Of a DNA stretch of 64,000 nt, positions 25,740 to 34,462 are shown piece by piece (positions within the stretch are counted from its first letter, which is position 1; every line of letters starts with the position of its first letter). The DNA is from Brachybacterium sp. FME24 (lineage in GTDB: Bacteria > Actinomycetota > Actinomycetes > Actinomycetales > Dermabacteraceae). The notes beneath the pieces were generated by a model. The model was not told the DNA's origin, made no database searches, and saw nothing but the letters and a program-made list of their open reading frames with translations. The DNA lies in contig NZ_JABUXV010000009.1 of the NCBI RefSeq assembly GCF_014897705.1, positions 172,686 through 236,685 on the forward strand, in the 5' to 3' direction. The translations under genes and the position numbers were made by a program.

Positions 25740-26561
25740 TTACTTGCTGAAGCCGGCGGTGAGGCCGCTGATCAGCTGGCGTCGGCCCGCGATGTAGAGG
25801 ACCAGGATGGGCAGTGCCGAGAGCATCACCGCGGCCAGGACGGCCGGGATGTTCACGGTGAACTCGCCCTGGTAGGCCCACAGCGACAGGGGCAGTACCC
25901 GGACCTCGGAGCTCTGCGTCAGGACGAGGGGGAACAGGAAGCCGTTCCATACCTGCAGGGCGTCGTAGATGCCGACGGTGACGACTGCCGGCTTCGCCAA
26001 GGGCAGCACGAGCGAGCGGAACATCCGCCAGTCCGAGGCGCCGTCCACGGTCATCGACTCGTAGAGCTCCTTGGGGACATCACGCAGGAAGTTCGTCAGG
26101 ATCAGCACCGTGACGGGGATGGCGAACGCGACGCTCGGCAGGATCAGTGCCCACAGGGTGTCGTACAGCCCCAGCTGCACGATCAGGTAGTAGATCGGGA
26201 TGATCGTCGCCTGCAGCGGGATGGCGATGCCCATCAGGAACAGCTTCTGGCTGAAGCGCGCCAGGCGCGTGCGGCTGCGCACGATGACATAGCTGGCCAG
26301 CAGTGAGGAGATCACGACCGCCAGGACAGTCACCACGGTCACGATGACGCTGTTGGTGAAGTACCGCAGGAAGTCGTTCTGCAGCACGAACCAGAACGGC
26401 TCGAGGGTGAACTCGGAGGGCAGTGACAGGGGGTTGGAGCTGAAGTAGTCCTCGCGCGGGCGCACGCTGGTGATCACGATGTAGTAGATCGGCACCAGGA
26501 TGACCAGCAGCCACGCGAAGCCCAGTGCGCCGCCGAGAATGTTCGGATTGCGGGTTCTCAT
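25740..26561 (-). CDS. Carbohydrate ABC transporter permease (MalG type)
   Basis: Inner-membrane permease of 273 residues with six predicted helices. The EAA loop that contacts the ATPase is ELYESMTVDGASDWRMFRSLVLPLAKPA (about 180-207). It ends with the typical IAGRRQLISGLTAGFSK. It is the last gene of ABC operon 1 and starts 1 nt after the MalF-type gene. No ATPase gene is present; such CUT1 systems in actinobacteria usually share an MsiK-type ATPase encoded elsewhere. Confidence 0.93.
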   Translation of the reverse strand: MRTRNPNILGGALGFAWLLVILVPIYYIVITSVRPREDYFSSNPLSLPSEFTLEPFWFVLQNDFLRYFTNSVIVTVVTVLAVVISSLLASYVIVRSRTRLARFSQKLFLMGIAIPLQATIIPIYYLIVQLGLYDTLWALILPSVAFAIPVTVLILTNFLRDVPKELYESMTVDGASDWRMFRSLVLPLAKPAVVTVGIYDALQVWNGFLFPLVLTQSSEVRVLPLSLWAYQGEFTVNIPAVLAAVMLSALPILVLYIAGRRQLISGLTAGFSK

Positions 26562-26562
26562 C

Positions 26563-27522
26563 TCAGGCGCCCTCCATCTGGCTTTCCATCGCGTCGGAGC
26601 CCGAGACCTTGTTCAGCCCGAGCGACATCAGCACCCCCACGAGGATCAGGATCACGGCGAGCACGCTGGCCGGACCCATCTGGTAGGACCGGAATCCGGT
26701 GAGGTACATGTCCAGCGGCAGGACCCGGGTGGCATTGCCGGGCCCGCCGCCGGTGAGGATGAAGATCAGATCGAAGTAGGTCAGCGATCCCACCAGCATC
26801 AGGGTGGAGCTCGTGACGATGGTGTACTTCAGCTGCGGCAGCGTGACGCTGAAGAACTGGCGCACGCGGCCTGCTCCGTCCAGCGTGGCCGCCTCGTACA
26901 TCGAGGCCGGGATCTGCCGGATGCCGGCCTGGTAGAGCAGCGAGTGGAACGGCACGAACGACCACGAGATCACCATGATCAGCGTGTAGAAGGCCAGGTT
27001 CGACGAGCCCAGCCAGTCCTGCTTCAGGATGTCGAGCCCGAAGGCGCGGGAGATCCCGAAGTTCGGATCCAGCAGGGCCTTGAAGGCGATGCCGACCGCG
27101 GCGGCCGAGAACAGCAGCGGCAGGAAGTACAGCACCGAGAAGACCTCGCGGTACCGCTGATGGCCTGCCATGAAGGCGCCCAGGAGCAGGCTGAGCGGGA
27201 ACTGCACGGCGTAGCACAGCAGCGTCATGAGCAGCGTCAGCTTCATCGCGTTCAGGGTCACCGGGTCCTGGAAGACGGTGAACCAGGCGTCCAGCCCGGC
27301 GAACGTCGGGGTGCCCAGACCGTCCCAGGCGAAGAAGGACAGCACGACGACGCCCAGCAGGGGCAGCACGGCGAAGACTCCGAAGAAGCTCAGCGCGGGC
27401 GCGAGCAGCCAGTTGCTCGGAGCGGTGCGCAGGCCCCCGCGCCGACGGGTGGGGCGGGCGGCCCGGGGGGGCTCCTGGTTCTCCTGGGGCGCGGATGCTG
27501 CGGGGGCCTGCGGCGCCGTCAT
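26563..27522 (-). CDS. Carbohydrate ABC transporter permease (MalF type)
   Basis: Permease of 319 residues with a Pro/Arg-rich cytoplasmic N-terminus and six helices from about residue 37. The EAA loop is SMYEAATLDGAGRVRQFFSVTLPQLK (about 205-230), followed by GGGPGNATRVLPLDMY. It overlaps the binding-protein stop by 4 nt (ATGA). It is clearly paralogous to the permease at 43925-44902, sharing a similar tail with LAVILILVG and ending in EGA. Confidence 0.93.
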   Translation of the reverse strand: MTAPQAPAASAPQENQEPPRAARPTRRRGGLRTAPSNWLLAPALSFFGVFAVLPLLGVVVLSFFAWDGLGTPTFAGLDAWFTVFQDPVTLNAMKLTLLMTLLCYAVQFPLSLLLGAFMAGHQRYREVFSVLYFLPLLFSAAAVGIAFKALLDPNFGISRAFGLDILKQDWLGSSNLAFYTLIMVISWSFVPFHSLLYQAGIRQIPASMYEAATLDGAGRVRQFFSVTLPQLKYTIVTSSTLMLVGSLTYFDLIFILTGGGPGNATRVLPLDMYLTGFRSYQMGPASVLAVILILVGVLMSLGLNKVSGSDAMESQMEGA

Positions 27523-28835
27523 GAGCCGAGCGTCGCGTTCATCGCGGCCACGAAGTCCGCGGGCTCCTTCTCTCCGAGGAAGACCTGCGAGAGGTTGGTG
27601 AGCAGCTCCTGGGCCGGTGCGGCCTCCAGCGCCTGGTCCCAGGACAGCTGGAAGTGGGGAGCGTTGATCACCATGTCGTAGGCGAAGGACAGGAAGTCGC
27701 CGTCGTCGAGATCGGGCAGCTTGTCCTCCAGGCCCTCGACGGCAGGGATCGCGCCCATGGCCAGGAAGTTGTCCACCATCGCCTCGTCGAGGTTGAACTC
27801 GTTGAGGAACTGGATCGCGAGCTCCTGGACCTCGTCCGAGGCGTCGGCGGAGACCGCCCAGAAGTTGGCCGGGTTGCCGACGACGTTGGCCGGGTCCCCG
27901 GTGCCGCCGTCGGCTGCCGGGAAGTTGAGGAAGCCGAGCTTCCCCTCGGCGACGAAATCGGGGGCATCCTGCTTGAACGTCCCGTACACCCAGCTGCCCT
28001 GCAGGAGCATCGCCGCCTGGCCGGTGTGGACCAGAGCGGCGTCGGCGCCGGCGTCCGCGGAGACGGATCCGAAGCCCGAGCCGAAGGCGCCGGCCTCCTT
28101 GAGCTGCACGATGGACTCCAGGGCGGAGGTGATCGCCGGGTCGGACCAGGCGTCGGCCTCGCCGGTCAGGATGTTCTCGAAGACGCCCTCGCCGCCGATG
28201 CGATCGGTCAGGTACTGGATGTACATCAGCTCGGGCCAGACGCTCTGGCCGGCCAGGGCGATCGGGGTGATGTCTGCGGCGGCGAAGGTCTCCACCGCGG
28301 TCATCAGCTCGGCCCAGGTGGTGGGCGGAGTCAGGTCGTGCTGCTCGAAGAGCTCGACGCTGTAGTAGAGGACCACCGGCTGGGTGTCGTTGTTCGGGAC
28401 GGCGTACTGCTGGCCGTCGACCTGGCCGACCTGGGCGATGGAGTCGATCGTGCGGGAGAGTCCCTCATCGACCTTCCCGGACAGGTCCACCACGGATTCG
28501 TTGGCCACGTAGTCGGCGAGGGTGCCGCCGGCCCAGTTGAAGACCAGCGTCGGGGAGTTGCCGGAGCCGACCGCGGTGCGGATCTTCTCCTTGTAGGAGT
28601 CGTTCGCGAAGAACTCCACGGCGAAGGGGTTGTCGGGGTTCGCCTCGTCCCAGGCATCGAAGGAGGCCTGGTAGGTGTCCTGCTTGGCTCCGGTCAGCGC
28701 CCAGACGGACAGGCTCGACGGGGAGCCGCCGCTGCCGGTGGGCTGCGTGCCGCCGCCGCAGGCGCTGAGGGTGACGAGGGCGGGGACGGAGATCCCGAGG
28801 CCGGCGAGGGTCGCGCGGCGAGTGACAGGCTTCAT
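27519..28835 (-). CDS. ABC transporter sugar-binding lipoprotein
   Basis: Family 1 extracellular solute-binding protein of 438 residues. TRRATLAG leads to the lipobox LSAC near residue 24, giving a membrane-anchored lipoprotein that may use the twin-arginine path. The mature protein has the usual two-lobe pattern, with GNSPTLVFNWAGG, NNDTQPVVLYYS and GQAAMLLQGSWVYG. I chose ATG at 28835 with GGAG upstream rather than 28865. The sugar is unknown; oligosaccharides are likely in view of the glycosidase genes. The C-terminus resembles the paralogue at 44905-46236 (FLGE and MNAT motifs). Confidence 0.93.
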   Translation of the reverse strand: MKPVTRRATLAGLGISVPALVTLSACGGGTQPTGSGGSPSSLSVWALTGAKQDTYQASFDAWDEANPDNPFAVEFFANDSYKEKIRTAVGSGNSPTLVFNWAGGTLADYVANESVVDLSGKVDEGLSRTIDSIAQVGQVDGQQYAVPNNDTQPVVLYYSVELFEQHDLTPPTTWAELMTAVETFAAADITPIALAGQSVWPELMYIQYLTDRIGGEGVFENILTGEADAWSDPAITSALESIVQLKEAGAFGSGFGSVSADAGADAALVHTGQAAMLLQGSWVYGTFKQDAPDFVAEGKLGFLNFPAADGGTGDPANVVGNPANFWAVSADASDEVQELAIQFLNEFNLDEAMVDNFLAMGAIPAVEGLEDKLPDLDDGDFLSFAYDMVINAPHFQLSWDQALEAAPAQELLTNLSQVFLGEKEPADFVAAMNATLGS

Positions 28836-28867
28836 TGCTGCTCCAGTTCGCAAGTTCGGCGCCAACG

Positions 28868-28882
28868 CCGAAAAGATTTCGG
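28868..28882 (-). promoter_or_regulatory. LacI-type operator candidate before ABC operon 1
   Basis: CCGAAA-AGA-TTTCGG is a perfect inverted repeat 33 bp upstream of the binding-protein start. It shares AAAGATTTC with the site at 51103-51111 upstream of the GH3 gene. It lies about 20-35 bp downstream of the predicted transcription start. Confidence 0.5.
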
Positions 28883-28903
28883 AAACTTCTGTCGATCACG
28901 TCA

Positions 28904-28932
28904 CCGTAAGCCCCGGAACGGGGTTCGGTCAA
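28904..28932 (-). promoter_or_regulatory. Putative promoter of ABC operon 1
   Basis: On the minus strand TTGACC (28932-28927) and TTACGG (28909-28904) are 17 bp apart. TTGACC also forms the -35 box of the other sugar promoters in this window (39357, 46340, 51051, 55783). Confidence 0.5.
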
Positions 28933-29047
28933 GCGGTGGCCAGACGTGAATGTCCGCCCGAAACTGACTGAAAATACACCGATAAATCGACTGTGTGCGA
29001 GGTCACTCTGCTGGGCTCCCGGTGCGAACCATCCGGGGAAACGAGAA

Positions 29048-29083
29048 CCGGCGACCGCTGTCCACGTGGACAGCGGTCGCCGG
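29048..29083 (-). terminator. 36-bp perfect palindrome after an oxidoreductase gene
   Basis: CCGGCGACCGCTGTCCAC is followed directly by its reverse complement. It lies 33 bp beyond the stop codon of the 29117-30205 gene and upstream of the ABC operon 1 promoter, so it should insulate the two units. Confidence 0.8.
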
Positions 29084-29116
29084 CTGGAGATCGTCGGCCC
29101 GAGGGCCGCAGGAGGG

Positions 29117-30205
29117 TCAGGCCGCAGGGGCCCCCAGGACGCGGGCCTGCTGCTGGGCCTTCAGCGCCAGTTCGACGGCCTTGAAGGCGTGGTCCTGGGC
29201 CATCGCGTTGTCGGTGCGGTGCAGGACGTCGAGGATGAGCTCCCCGAAGAAGGGGTAGCCGACCTTGCCGGTGGCGTCGATGCGGTGCTCCCCCTCGCTG
29301 TCGACGAGGATCACCTGGCCGCCGCCGTTGTCGGTGGTGACGTCGACGTACTTGCGCAGCTCCATGTAGCCCTCGGTGCCGACGATGAAGGTGCGTCCGT
29401 CGCCCCAGGTGCGCAGCCCGGACGGGGTGAACCAGTCGACCCGCACGTAACCGGAGGCCCCGCTGGACAGCGCGATGTGGGCATCGCCGAAGTCGTCGAG
29501 CCCAGGGTGGTCGGGGTGACCGAAGTTGCCGATGGCGCTGGAGAGGATCTCGGCGTCGTCGGAGCCCGTGAAGGTGAGCATCTGCTCGAAGTTGTGGCTG
29601 CCGATATCGGTGAGGATGCCGCCGTACCGTGCCTTGTCGTAGAACCAGTCGGGGCGGGAGGCGGGGTCGCCCAGCCGGTGCGGGCCCATGCCCATGACCT
29701 GGATGACCTCACCGATCGCGCCGCGCTCGATGTACTGCCCGGCGAGCACCGCGGCCTCGACGTGGATCCGCTCCGAGTAGTACACGGCGTACTTCTTCCC
29801 GGTGCGCTCGACGGCCGCGCGGGCCTCGGCCAGCTGCTCGAGGCTGGTCAACGGGGTCTTGTCGGTGAAATAGTCCTTGCCGGCCTCCATCACGCGGATG
29901 CCCAGCGGGGCGCGGTCGGCGGGAACCGCCGCGGCGGCGACCAGCAGCACCTCGTCGTCGGCGAAGATCTCCTCCTCGCTGGCGGCGATCTTCACCTCGG
30001 GGAACTTCTCGACGAAGGCGGCCGCGCGCTCGGGCTGGGTGTCGTAGACCCACTTCGGGGTGCCGCCGGCGTCGACGAGGCCCTGCGTCATGCCGCCGAT
30101 GTGGCCGTGATCCAGATGCATGACGGCGAAGACGAACTCTCCGGGCTCGACGACCGGCTGTGGCATCGGGGCGGGGGCGTAGTTGGCTCCTTCGGAGGCG
30201 GCCAT
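29117..30205 (-). CDS. Gfo/Idh/MocA-like oxidoreductase with altered motifs
   Basis: A protein of 362 residues. The fold is recognisable from GGILTDIGSHNFEQML (about 195), the conserved C-terminal half with its His, and the YYSERIHVEAA stretch. The N-terminal nucleotide loop reads VMHLDHGHIGGM rather than GxGxxG, and the EKP position reads TDKTPLTS. These changes are shared by a family subset often found with plant-sugar transporters. The ATG at 30205 is preceded by a weak GAAAGG. It lies 83 bp downstream of another oxidoreductase gene and probably forms an operon with it. Confidence 0.85.
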   Translation of the reverse strand: MAASEGANYAPAPMPQPVVEPGEFVFAVMHLDHGHIGGMTQGLVDAGGTPKWVYDTQPERAAAFVEKFPEVKIAASEEEIFADDEVLLVAAAAVPADRAPLGIRVMEAGKDYFTDKTPLTSLEQLAEARAAVERTGKKYAVYYSERIHVEAAVLAGQYIERGAIGEVIQVMGMGPHRLGDPASRPDWFYDKARYGGILTDIGSHNFEQMLTFTGSDDAEILSSAIGNFGHPDHPGLDDFGDAHIALSSGASGYVRVDWFTPSGLRTWGDGRTFIVGTEGYMELRKYVDVTTDNGGGQVILVDSEGEHRIDATGKVGYPFFGELILDVLHRTDNAMAQDHAFKAVELALKAQQQARVLGAPAA

Positions 30206-30288
30206 GGGGGTCCTTTCAACGGGGTGATCAGGCGTGGTCGTGGTGCGGTCAAGCGGGTGCGGGGCAGGTGGACTCGGGGCAGATGCGT

Positions 30289-31473
30289 TCAGGCGCCTGC
30301 GGGCCCCACGCCGGCGGGTGCGTCCGTGCCGCCCACCGAGATGTCGCCGTCCAGGGCGCCCACCGAGGCAGTCTTCTCGAAGAAGTGGGGCGCGCGCTGA
30401 ACGAGGGTTCCCGCACGGTAGTACGGATCATCGGGCGGGAGGGGAAGGTCGATCGTGCGCCGTTCGATGGTGGCCTGATAGATCGCGGTGACCAGCTCGA
30501 TCGCCCGTCGGCCGTCGTTCCCGTCGATCAGGGGCGGCCGGCCCTCGCCGATCGCGGCGATCACATCGCGCAGCTGCGCGGCGTGCCCGGTGTGAGTCAG
30601 CGGTGCGAGGCCCGCGGCGACCTCCTCGAGGTCCGCGACCACGTCGGGATCACCGCCCTGAGCGGGGAAGCCGTTGGGCAGCGCAGTCTCGGCAGTCACG
30701 TCCCACGGCTGGGACACGCGCGCTCTCTCGCCCTGGATCACGATCTCCTGGCGCTGCCCGTGGTGGACGACGGAGCTGGTCAGCTCGGCCAGGCCCCGCT
30801 CGTACTGCAGGATCGCGACCGACAGGTCCTCGACCTCGGCATTGTCGTGCTGGGCGTTGGTCATCATCGCCGCGACCGCACTCGGCGCACCGAGCAGCCA
30901 CAGCGCCAGGTCGATGTGGTGGATGGCGTGGTTCAGCGTGCAGCCACCGCCCTCGGAGGCCCAGGTGCCGCGCCACCACAGGTCGTAGTAGGACCGGCCG
31001 CGCCACCACTCGGAGGCGATGCGGGTGTGGGAGATCGATCCGAGCTTCCCCGAGTCCAGCACGGCCTTCAGCTGCATCATCTCGTCGCGGAAGCGGTTCT
31101 GGGCGATCACGGACAGGAGCTTCCTGCTGCGGCGCTGCGCCTCGAGCATCGCGTCGCAGTCCTCGAGCGAGGGCGCCATCGGCTTCTCGACGATGACGTG
31201 CACGCCGGCCTCGAGAGCCTGCACCGCGACGGGGCGATGGGCCGAAGGCGGCGTCGTGACGGAGACCAGGTCGAGGTCCTCCGCCGCGAGCAGTTCGCCG
31301 ACGTCGGCGTAGGTGCGGGCCTCGCGGAGACCGAACTCCTCGCGCTTGGCGTTCGCCTTCTCGACGGTGACGTCGGCCAGCGCCACCACGCGGACCTCGT
31401 CCGCAGCGTCCAGATAGGCACGCAGGTGGACATCGGAGATGGAACCGGTGCCGATGACGGCGACGTGGAGCAT
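30289..31473 (-). CDS. Gfo/Idh/MocA family oxidoreductase
   Basis: A 394-residue NAD(P)-dependent enzyme with canonical motifs: VAVIGTGSISDVH at residue 4, VEKPMAPS near 95, and GGGCTLNHAIHHIDLALWLLG near 175 with paired His. It is longer than usual because of a C-terminal tail of about 40 residues rich in Gly and Ala. GGAAAGG lies upstream of the ATG. It appears to be the first gene of a unit running through 29117. The pairing of two such enzymes recalls 3-keto-glycoside or cyclitol routes, but the substrate is unknown. Confidence 0.9.
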   Translation of the reverse strand: MLHVAVIGTGSISDVHLRAYLDAADEVRVVALADVTVEKANAKREEFGLREARTYADVGELLAAEDLDLVSVTTPPSAHRPVAVQALEAGVHVIVEKPMAPSLEDCDAMLEAQRRSRKLLSVIAQNRFRDEMMQLKAVLDSGKLGSISHTRIASEWWRGRSYYDLWWRGTWASEGGGCTLNHAIHHIDLALWLLGAPSAVAAMMTNAQHDNAEVEDLSVAILQYERGLAELTSSVVHHGQRQEIVIQGERARVSQPWDVTAETALPNGFPAQGGDPDVVADLEEVAAGLAPLTHTGHAAQLRDVIAAIGEGRPPLIDGNDGRRAIELVTAIYQATIERRTIDLPLPPDDPYYRAGTLVQRAPHFFEKTASVGALDGDISVGGTDAPAGVGPAGA

Positions 31474-31714
31474 AGGGGATGCCTTTCCGGCGGGTCGAGG
31501 GCGGACTGCAGATTGCCCTGGCGGACCGGGTGCGGCACTGCGACGGAGGACCGCGTCGTCGCGGAGTGGCGCACACGATCAGATCGGGTACTGCCCTTAA
31601 GTGTCCTGCACCACGCTTATGGTGACGGGGGAGTGCCGTGAGTTGCCAGGGGCTTGGGTCAGTCGAGGTGAGGCGCGGCAGGGAGCTCGACATCAGAATG
31701 CAAAGGGGAGTGAG

Positions 31715-33529
31715 ATGAGCATCCTGAGAACGCCCGCCACGGACAATGAGCCAGCGACGAGCGATGAGGCGTTCAATGAGGAGTTGCGAGCCGCGAGGAG
31801 GTCGTGGTGGTCCGGGCTCGTGTCCATCGAAGTTGGGGTGGTGTTCGCAATGCTACCCATCCCGCTGTTGCTGGGGCCGAGGGACGCCGGGGGCGGTACC
31901 GAGCAGTACATCAGCGGGGGTAGTCGCCTCGTCGACGCACTACGGTCTATCGGGGCACCGACCGGCCCCGGATACACCCCGTTCGATCCGCTTGCCGTTC
32001 TTGCCACGATAGGCATCGCGGCGACTGTTGCTTTGAACGCGGCACATTCGCGTTTCGAGAAGGCGCGCGAGCGGATCCAGGTGAAAGAGCCTCCAAGTAG
32101 ACGTCAAGTCTACGACGCGCAACATGCGATGAGCGGTTCGGTCGGCGTCTTCCTTGTGACTTTTGCGGCGCTGTTATGTGCACATCTTCTGCTGGTCGGC
32201 TCGGTGATTGTAGCGCTCGAGCCAATGCCGGAGGAGCAATCCGGGCCTCTTGCAGTGTCGGTTCTTTCGGGGTTGATGAGCGGATTTCTCCTCGTCGAGT
32301 GTGCGCGACTGTTGGCTCCTTGGAGGTCGCCGCATCAGATTCGACCGAAGGGTCATGACCGCAAAGTGCAGAACCGTCTCGGTTTTGCTTTGCGCAAGGC
32401 AGAGAGTAGGCCGTTACGTATCCGGCGGTATCGCTTGTTGGTGGCGGCTATTCTCGGCGCCATCATAGTGTCTTCATGTTTCGCGGGTGGCGGAAATCTG
32501 GTTTGGCGCATCGGTTTCGTCGTAACGGTGTTTGTCGTGCTGACTGCCTTGATCTCGGGGATTGCGTCGTCCGCGACCATCGAAGTGGGCTTCATGCGAT
32601 TCTTGACGGTGGGGTATTCGGTGGGGTTGAGTGCCAGTCTGGCGCTCAGCTTCACCGCCGTACTTCTCGAGGCGCTCTTGGGTGCCTGGCCGCAGAGCTT
32701 CGCGCAATGGGTGTCGTGGGGTGTGGTGGGGCTCCTATGGCTCGCTCTTCTAGCATTGGCCGTGCTCCGGATCCTCGGCGCAGCTGCGATCGGCCCATTT
32801 CGACTGTACGGGATCAGGTTTATAGCCCTGGTCGGTGTTGCAGCACCCGGACTGGTGCGGAGTACACGGAGTATGGCGAAATACGTCGGGAAGGTATTGG
32901 TTGCAGAACTCGTTATCGCACTACCCTGGTTGATTCTCGCATTTCTGGATGTGCCGACGAAGAGAGTTCTGATTGGCTTTGGGTTGTTGGTCGTTTTGGG
33001 GATCGTCGCTGTAATTCTTTCCGCTTTGCTCCTCATGGGGAAGTCGCGTGGCGTCGAGAAGCGCGGATTGGTGGGTGCGGGCCGCGGCTCTGTTTTCGTC
33101 TCTAGTGCCGTAACTGCGATATTTCTAGTTCTCTGCATGGGGCTGGTCGTGACCGTCAAATGGAGCTTGGAGTTGGGGGTGGGAGGCGTCGCCGTGCTTG
33201 TTGTGTGGGTTGCTTCTCACGGTTCTCAGATCGTCCTTACTGCAATGGGGACGCTTCGCAGTAGGTCTTCACTGCACAAGAGCAGACGGGGCACTGTGGT
33301 CCGGTGGTGGTTGACTGTTCCTCGAAACATCGGTACCCAGGGTTTGAGCGTGACGATCCATCGGCGGCGGCACCTGGTCAGCCGGTCCATAGCCGCTGAT
33401 GGGTCGTGGTCCGACGTGGATGTTCTCCGCTGGTGGTGCGCGGCTCGGAACGCCGTAGCGGTAAGCAACCCCACCACTCGTGGTGACTCGACGGCTGCGT
33501 CCACGAGTCCGGGCGCTGTTCGGCCCTAA
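31715..33529 (+). CDS. Orphan multi-helix membrane protein, lower GC
   Basis: A protein of 604 residues that I do not recognise. About ten hydrophobic segments are visible, starting with WWSGLVSIEVGVVFAMLPIP (about 30), with a basic cytoplasmic loop near 200-230 (KGHDRKVQNRLGFALRKAESR). The C-terminal 80 residues are soluble and Arg/Ser-rich. GGGGAG precedes the ATG at 31715. Base composition is visibly lower in GC and T-richer than both flanks, with codons such as TTG, GTT and ATT that neighbours avoid. Recent transfer is likely. No mobility gene is next to it. Confidence 0.75.
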   Translation: MSILRTPATDNEPATSDEAFNEELRAARRSWWSGLVSIEVGVVFAMLPIPLLLGPRDAGGGTEQYISGGSRLVDALRSIGAPTGPGYTPFDPLAVLATIGIAATVALNAAHSRFEKARERIQVKEPPSRRQVYDAQHAMSGSVGVFLVTFAALLCAHLLLVGSVIVALEPMPEEQSGPLAVSVLSGLMSGFLLVECARLLAPWRSPHQIRPKGHDRKVQNRLGFALRKAESRPLRIRRYRLLVAAILGAIIVSSCFAGGGNLVWRIGFVVTVFVVLTALISGIASSATIEVGFMRFLTVGYSVGLSASLALSFTAVLLEALLGAWPQSFAQWVSWGVVGLLWLALLALAVLRILGAAAIGPFRLYGIRFIALVGVAAPGLVRSTRSMAKYVGKVLVAELVIALPWLILAFLDVPTKRVLIGFGLLVVLGIVAVILSALLLMGKSRGVEKRGLVGAGRGSVFVSSAVTAIFLVLCMGLVVTVKWSLELGVGGVAVLVVWVASHGSQIVLTAMGTLRSRSSLHKSRRGTVVRWWLTVPRNIGTQGLSVTIHRRRHLVSRSIAADGSWSDVDVLRWWCAARNAVAVSNPTTRGDSTAASTSPGAVRP

Positions 33530-33573
33530 GTCGCATAGGTCGGTGGGAGGGGGCTGCTTGCTACCGTTGTGAC

Positions 33574-34296
33574 ATGGACATGTTCGCCCTGACCTGGTCG
33601 GCTCTGTGCGGCACGGTCGCCGCCCTCCCGGACGAGGCCTTCGGCGAGCCCTCCGGCTGTCGCGGATGGCGGGTGCAGGATCTCGTCTCCCACCTGATCA
33701 TCGATGCGCAGGATTTGCTGATCACGCTCTCCACTCCGGCGGACACCGCCCCCACCCACGACGTCCTCAGCTACTGGACGCCCTCGCAGATCCCGCCGGA
33801 CGGCACGGACCCCGGCGATGCGCTCACCGTGCGCCTGGCAGCGGCCTACAAGGGCCCGGCTCTGTTGCGTGCGCACCTCGAGGATCTCGGCGGCGCCGCC
33901 GGCCGGGCCGCGCTGCTCGCCCATCCCGAGCTGCCGGTGGTGACCCAGGGGATGACCCTCACCGTGCGGGACTACCTCGGCGCGTACGTCCTGGAGGGGG
34001 CGCTGCACCACCTGGACCTGATCGCGCACCTCCCCGCGATGGAATCCGGCCCTGCGGCCGTCGGGAGAACTCCGGTGGGCAAGGACGATCCACCCGGCGG
34101 TGCGCCGCACCCGGAGAGCCTGGCGGTGGCTCGTGTGATGGTCGAGCGCCGCCTGCGGGTCGAGCTGCCCGCGAGCTGGACGGATGCCGATGCGCTCCGC
34201 GTCGCGACCGGACGACGGCGCGCCACCCCCGACGAGCGGGCCCAGCTCGATGCCCTCGGGGTGCGCGGCCAGATGCTGCCGCTGTCTTTCGGCTGA
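33574..34296 (+). CDS. Mycothiol-dependent maleylpyruvate isomerase family (DinB-like) protein
   Basis: A protein of 240 residues with the four-helix DinB/MDMPI fold. The family hallmark GCRGWRVQDLVSHLI (about 28-42) and the helix GALHHLDLIAHL (about 147) supply the His residues that bind a metal. These enzymes use mycothiol, the actinobacterial thiol, in isomerisation or thiol transfer. The reaction cannot be assigned. It starts 45 bp after the low-GC membrane protein gene, where normal composition resumes. Confidence 0.85.
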   Translation: MDMFALTWSALCGTVAALPDEAFGEPSGCRGWRVQDLVSHLIIDAQDLLITLSTPADTAPTHDVLSYWTPSQIPPDGTDPGDALTVRLAAAYKGPALLRAHLEDLGGAAGRAALLAHPELPVVTQGMTLTVRDYLGAYVLEGALHHLDLIAHLPAMESGPAAVGRTPVGKDDPPGGAPHPESLAVARVMVERRLRVELPASWTDADALRVATGRRRATPDERAQLDALGVRGQMLPLSFG

Positions 34297-34462
34297 GCCA
34301 GTCGGCTCGTCCATTCTTTCGTCCATTCGCGTCGTGACCTCGGACATCTCCCTTTCCCGGGGGTGCCCGGGGTGACTATCGTGGGAGCCCACTCCACACT
34401 GCGGTGCTCGCGATCGACGCGCACCGGCCCGGTGCGCCCGGCGGGCTCCGGAAAGGTCCATC

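Noticed and set aside
29048..29083. Perfect palindrome as a regulator site
   Set aside because: It directly follows a stop codon and its 18-bp arms fit a terminator better; no second copy was noticed.
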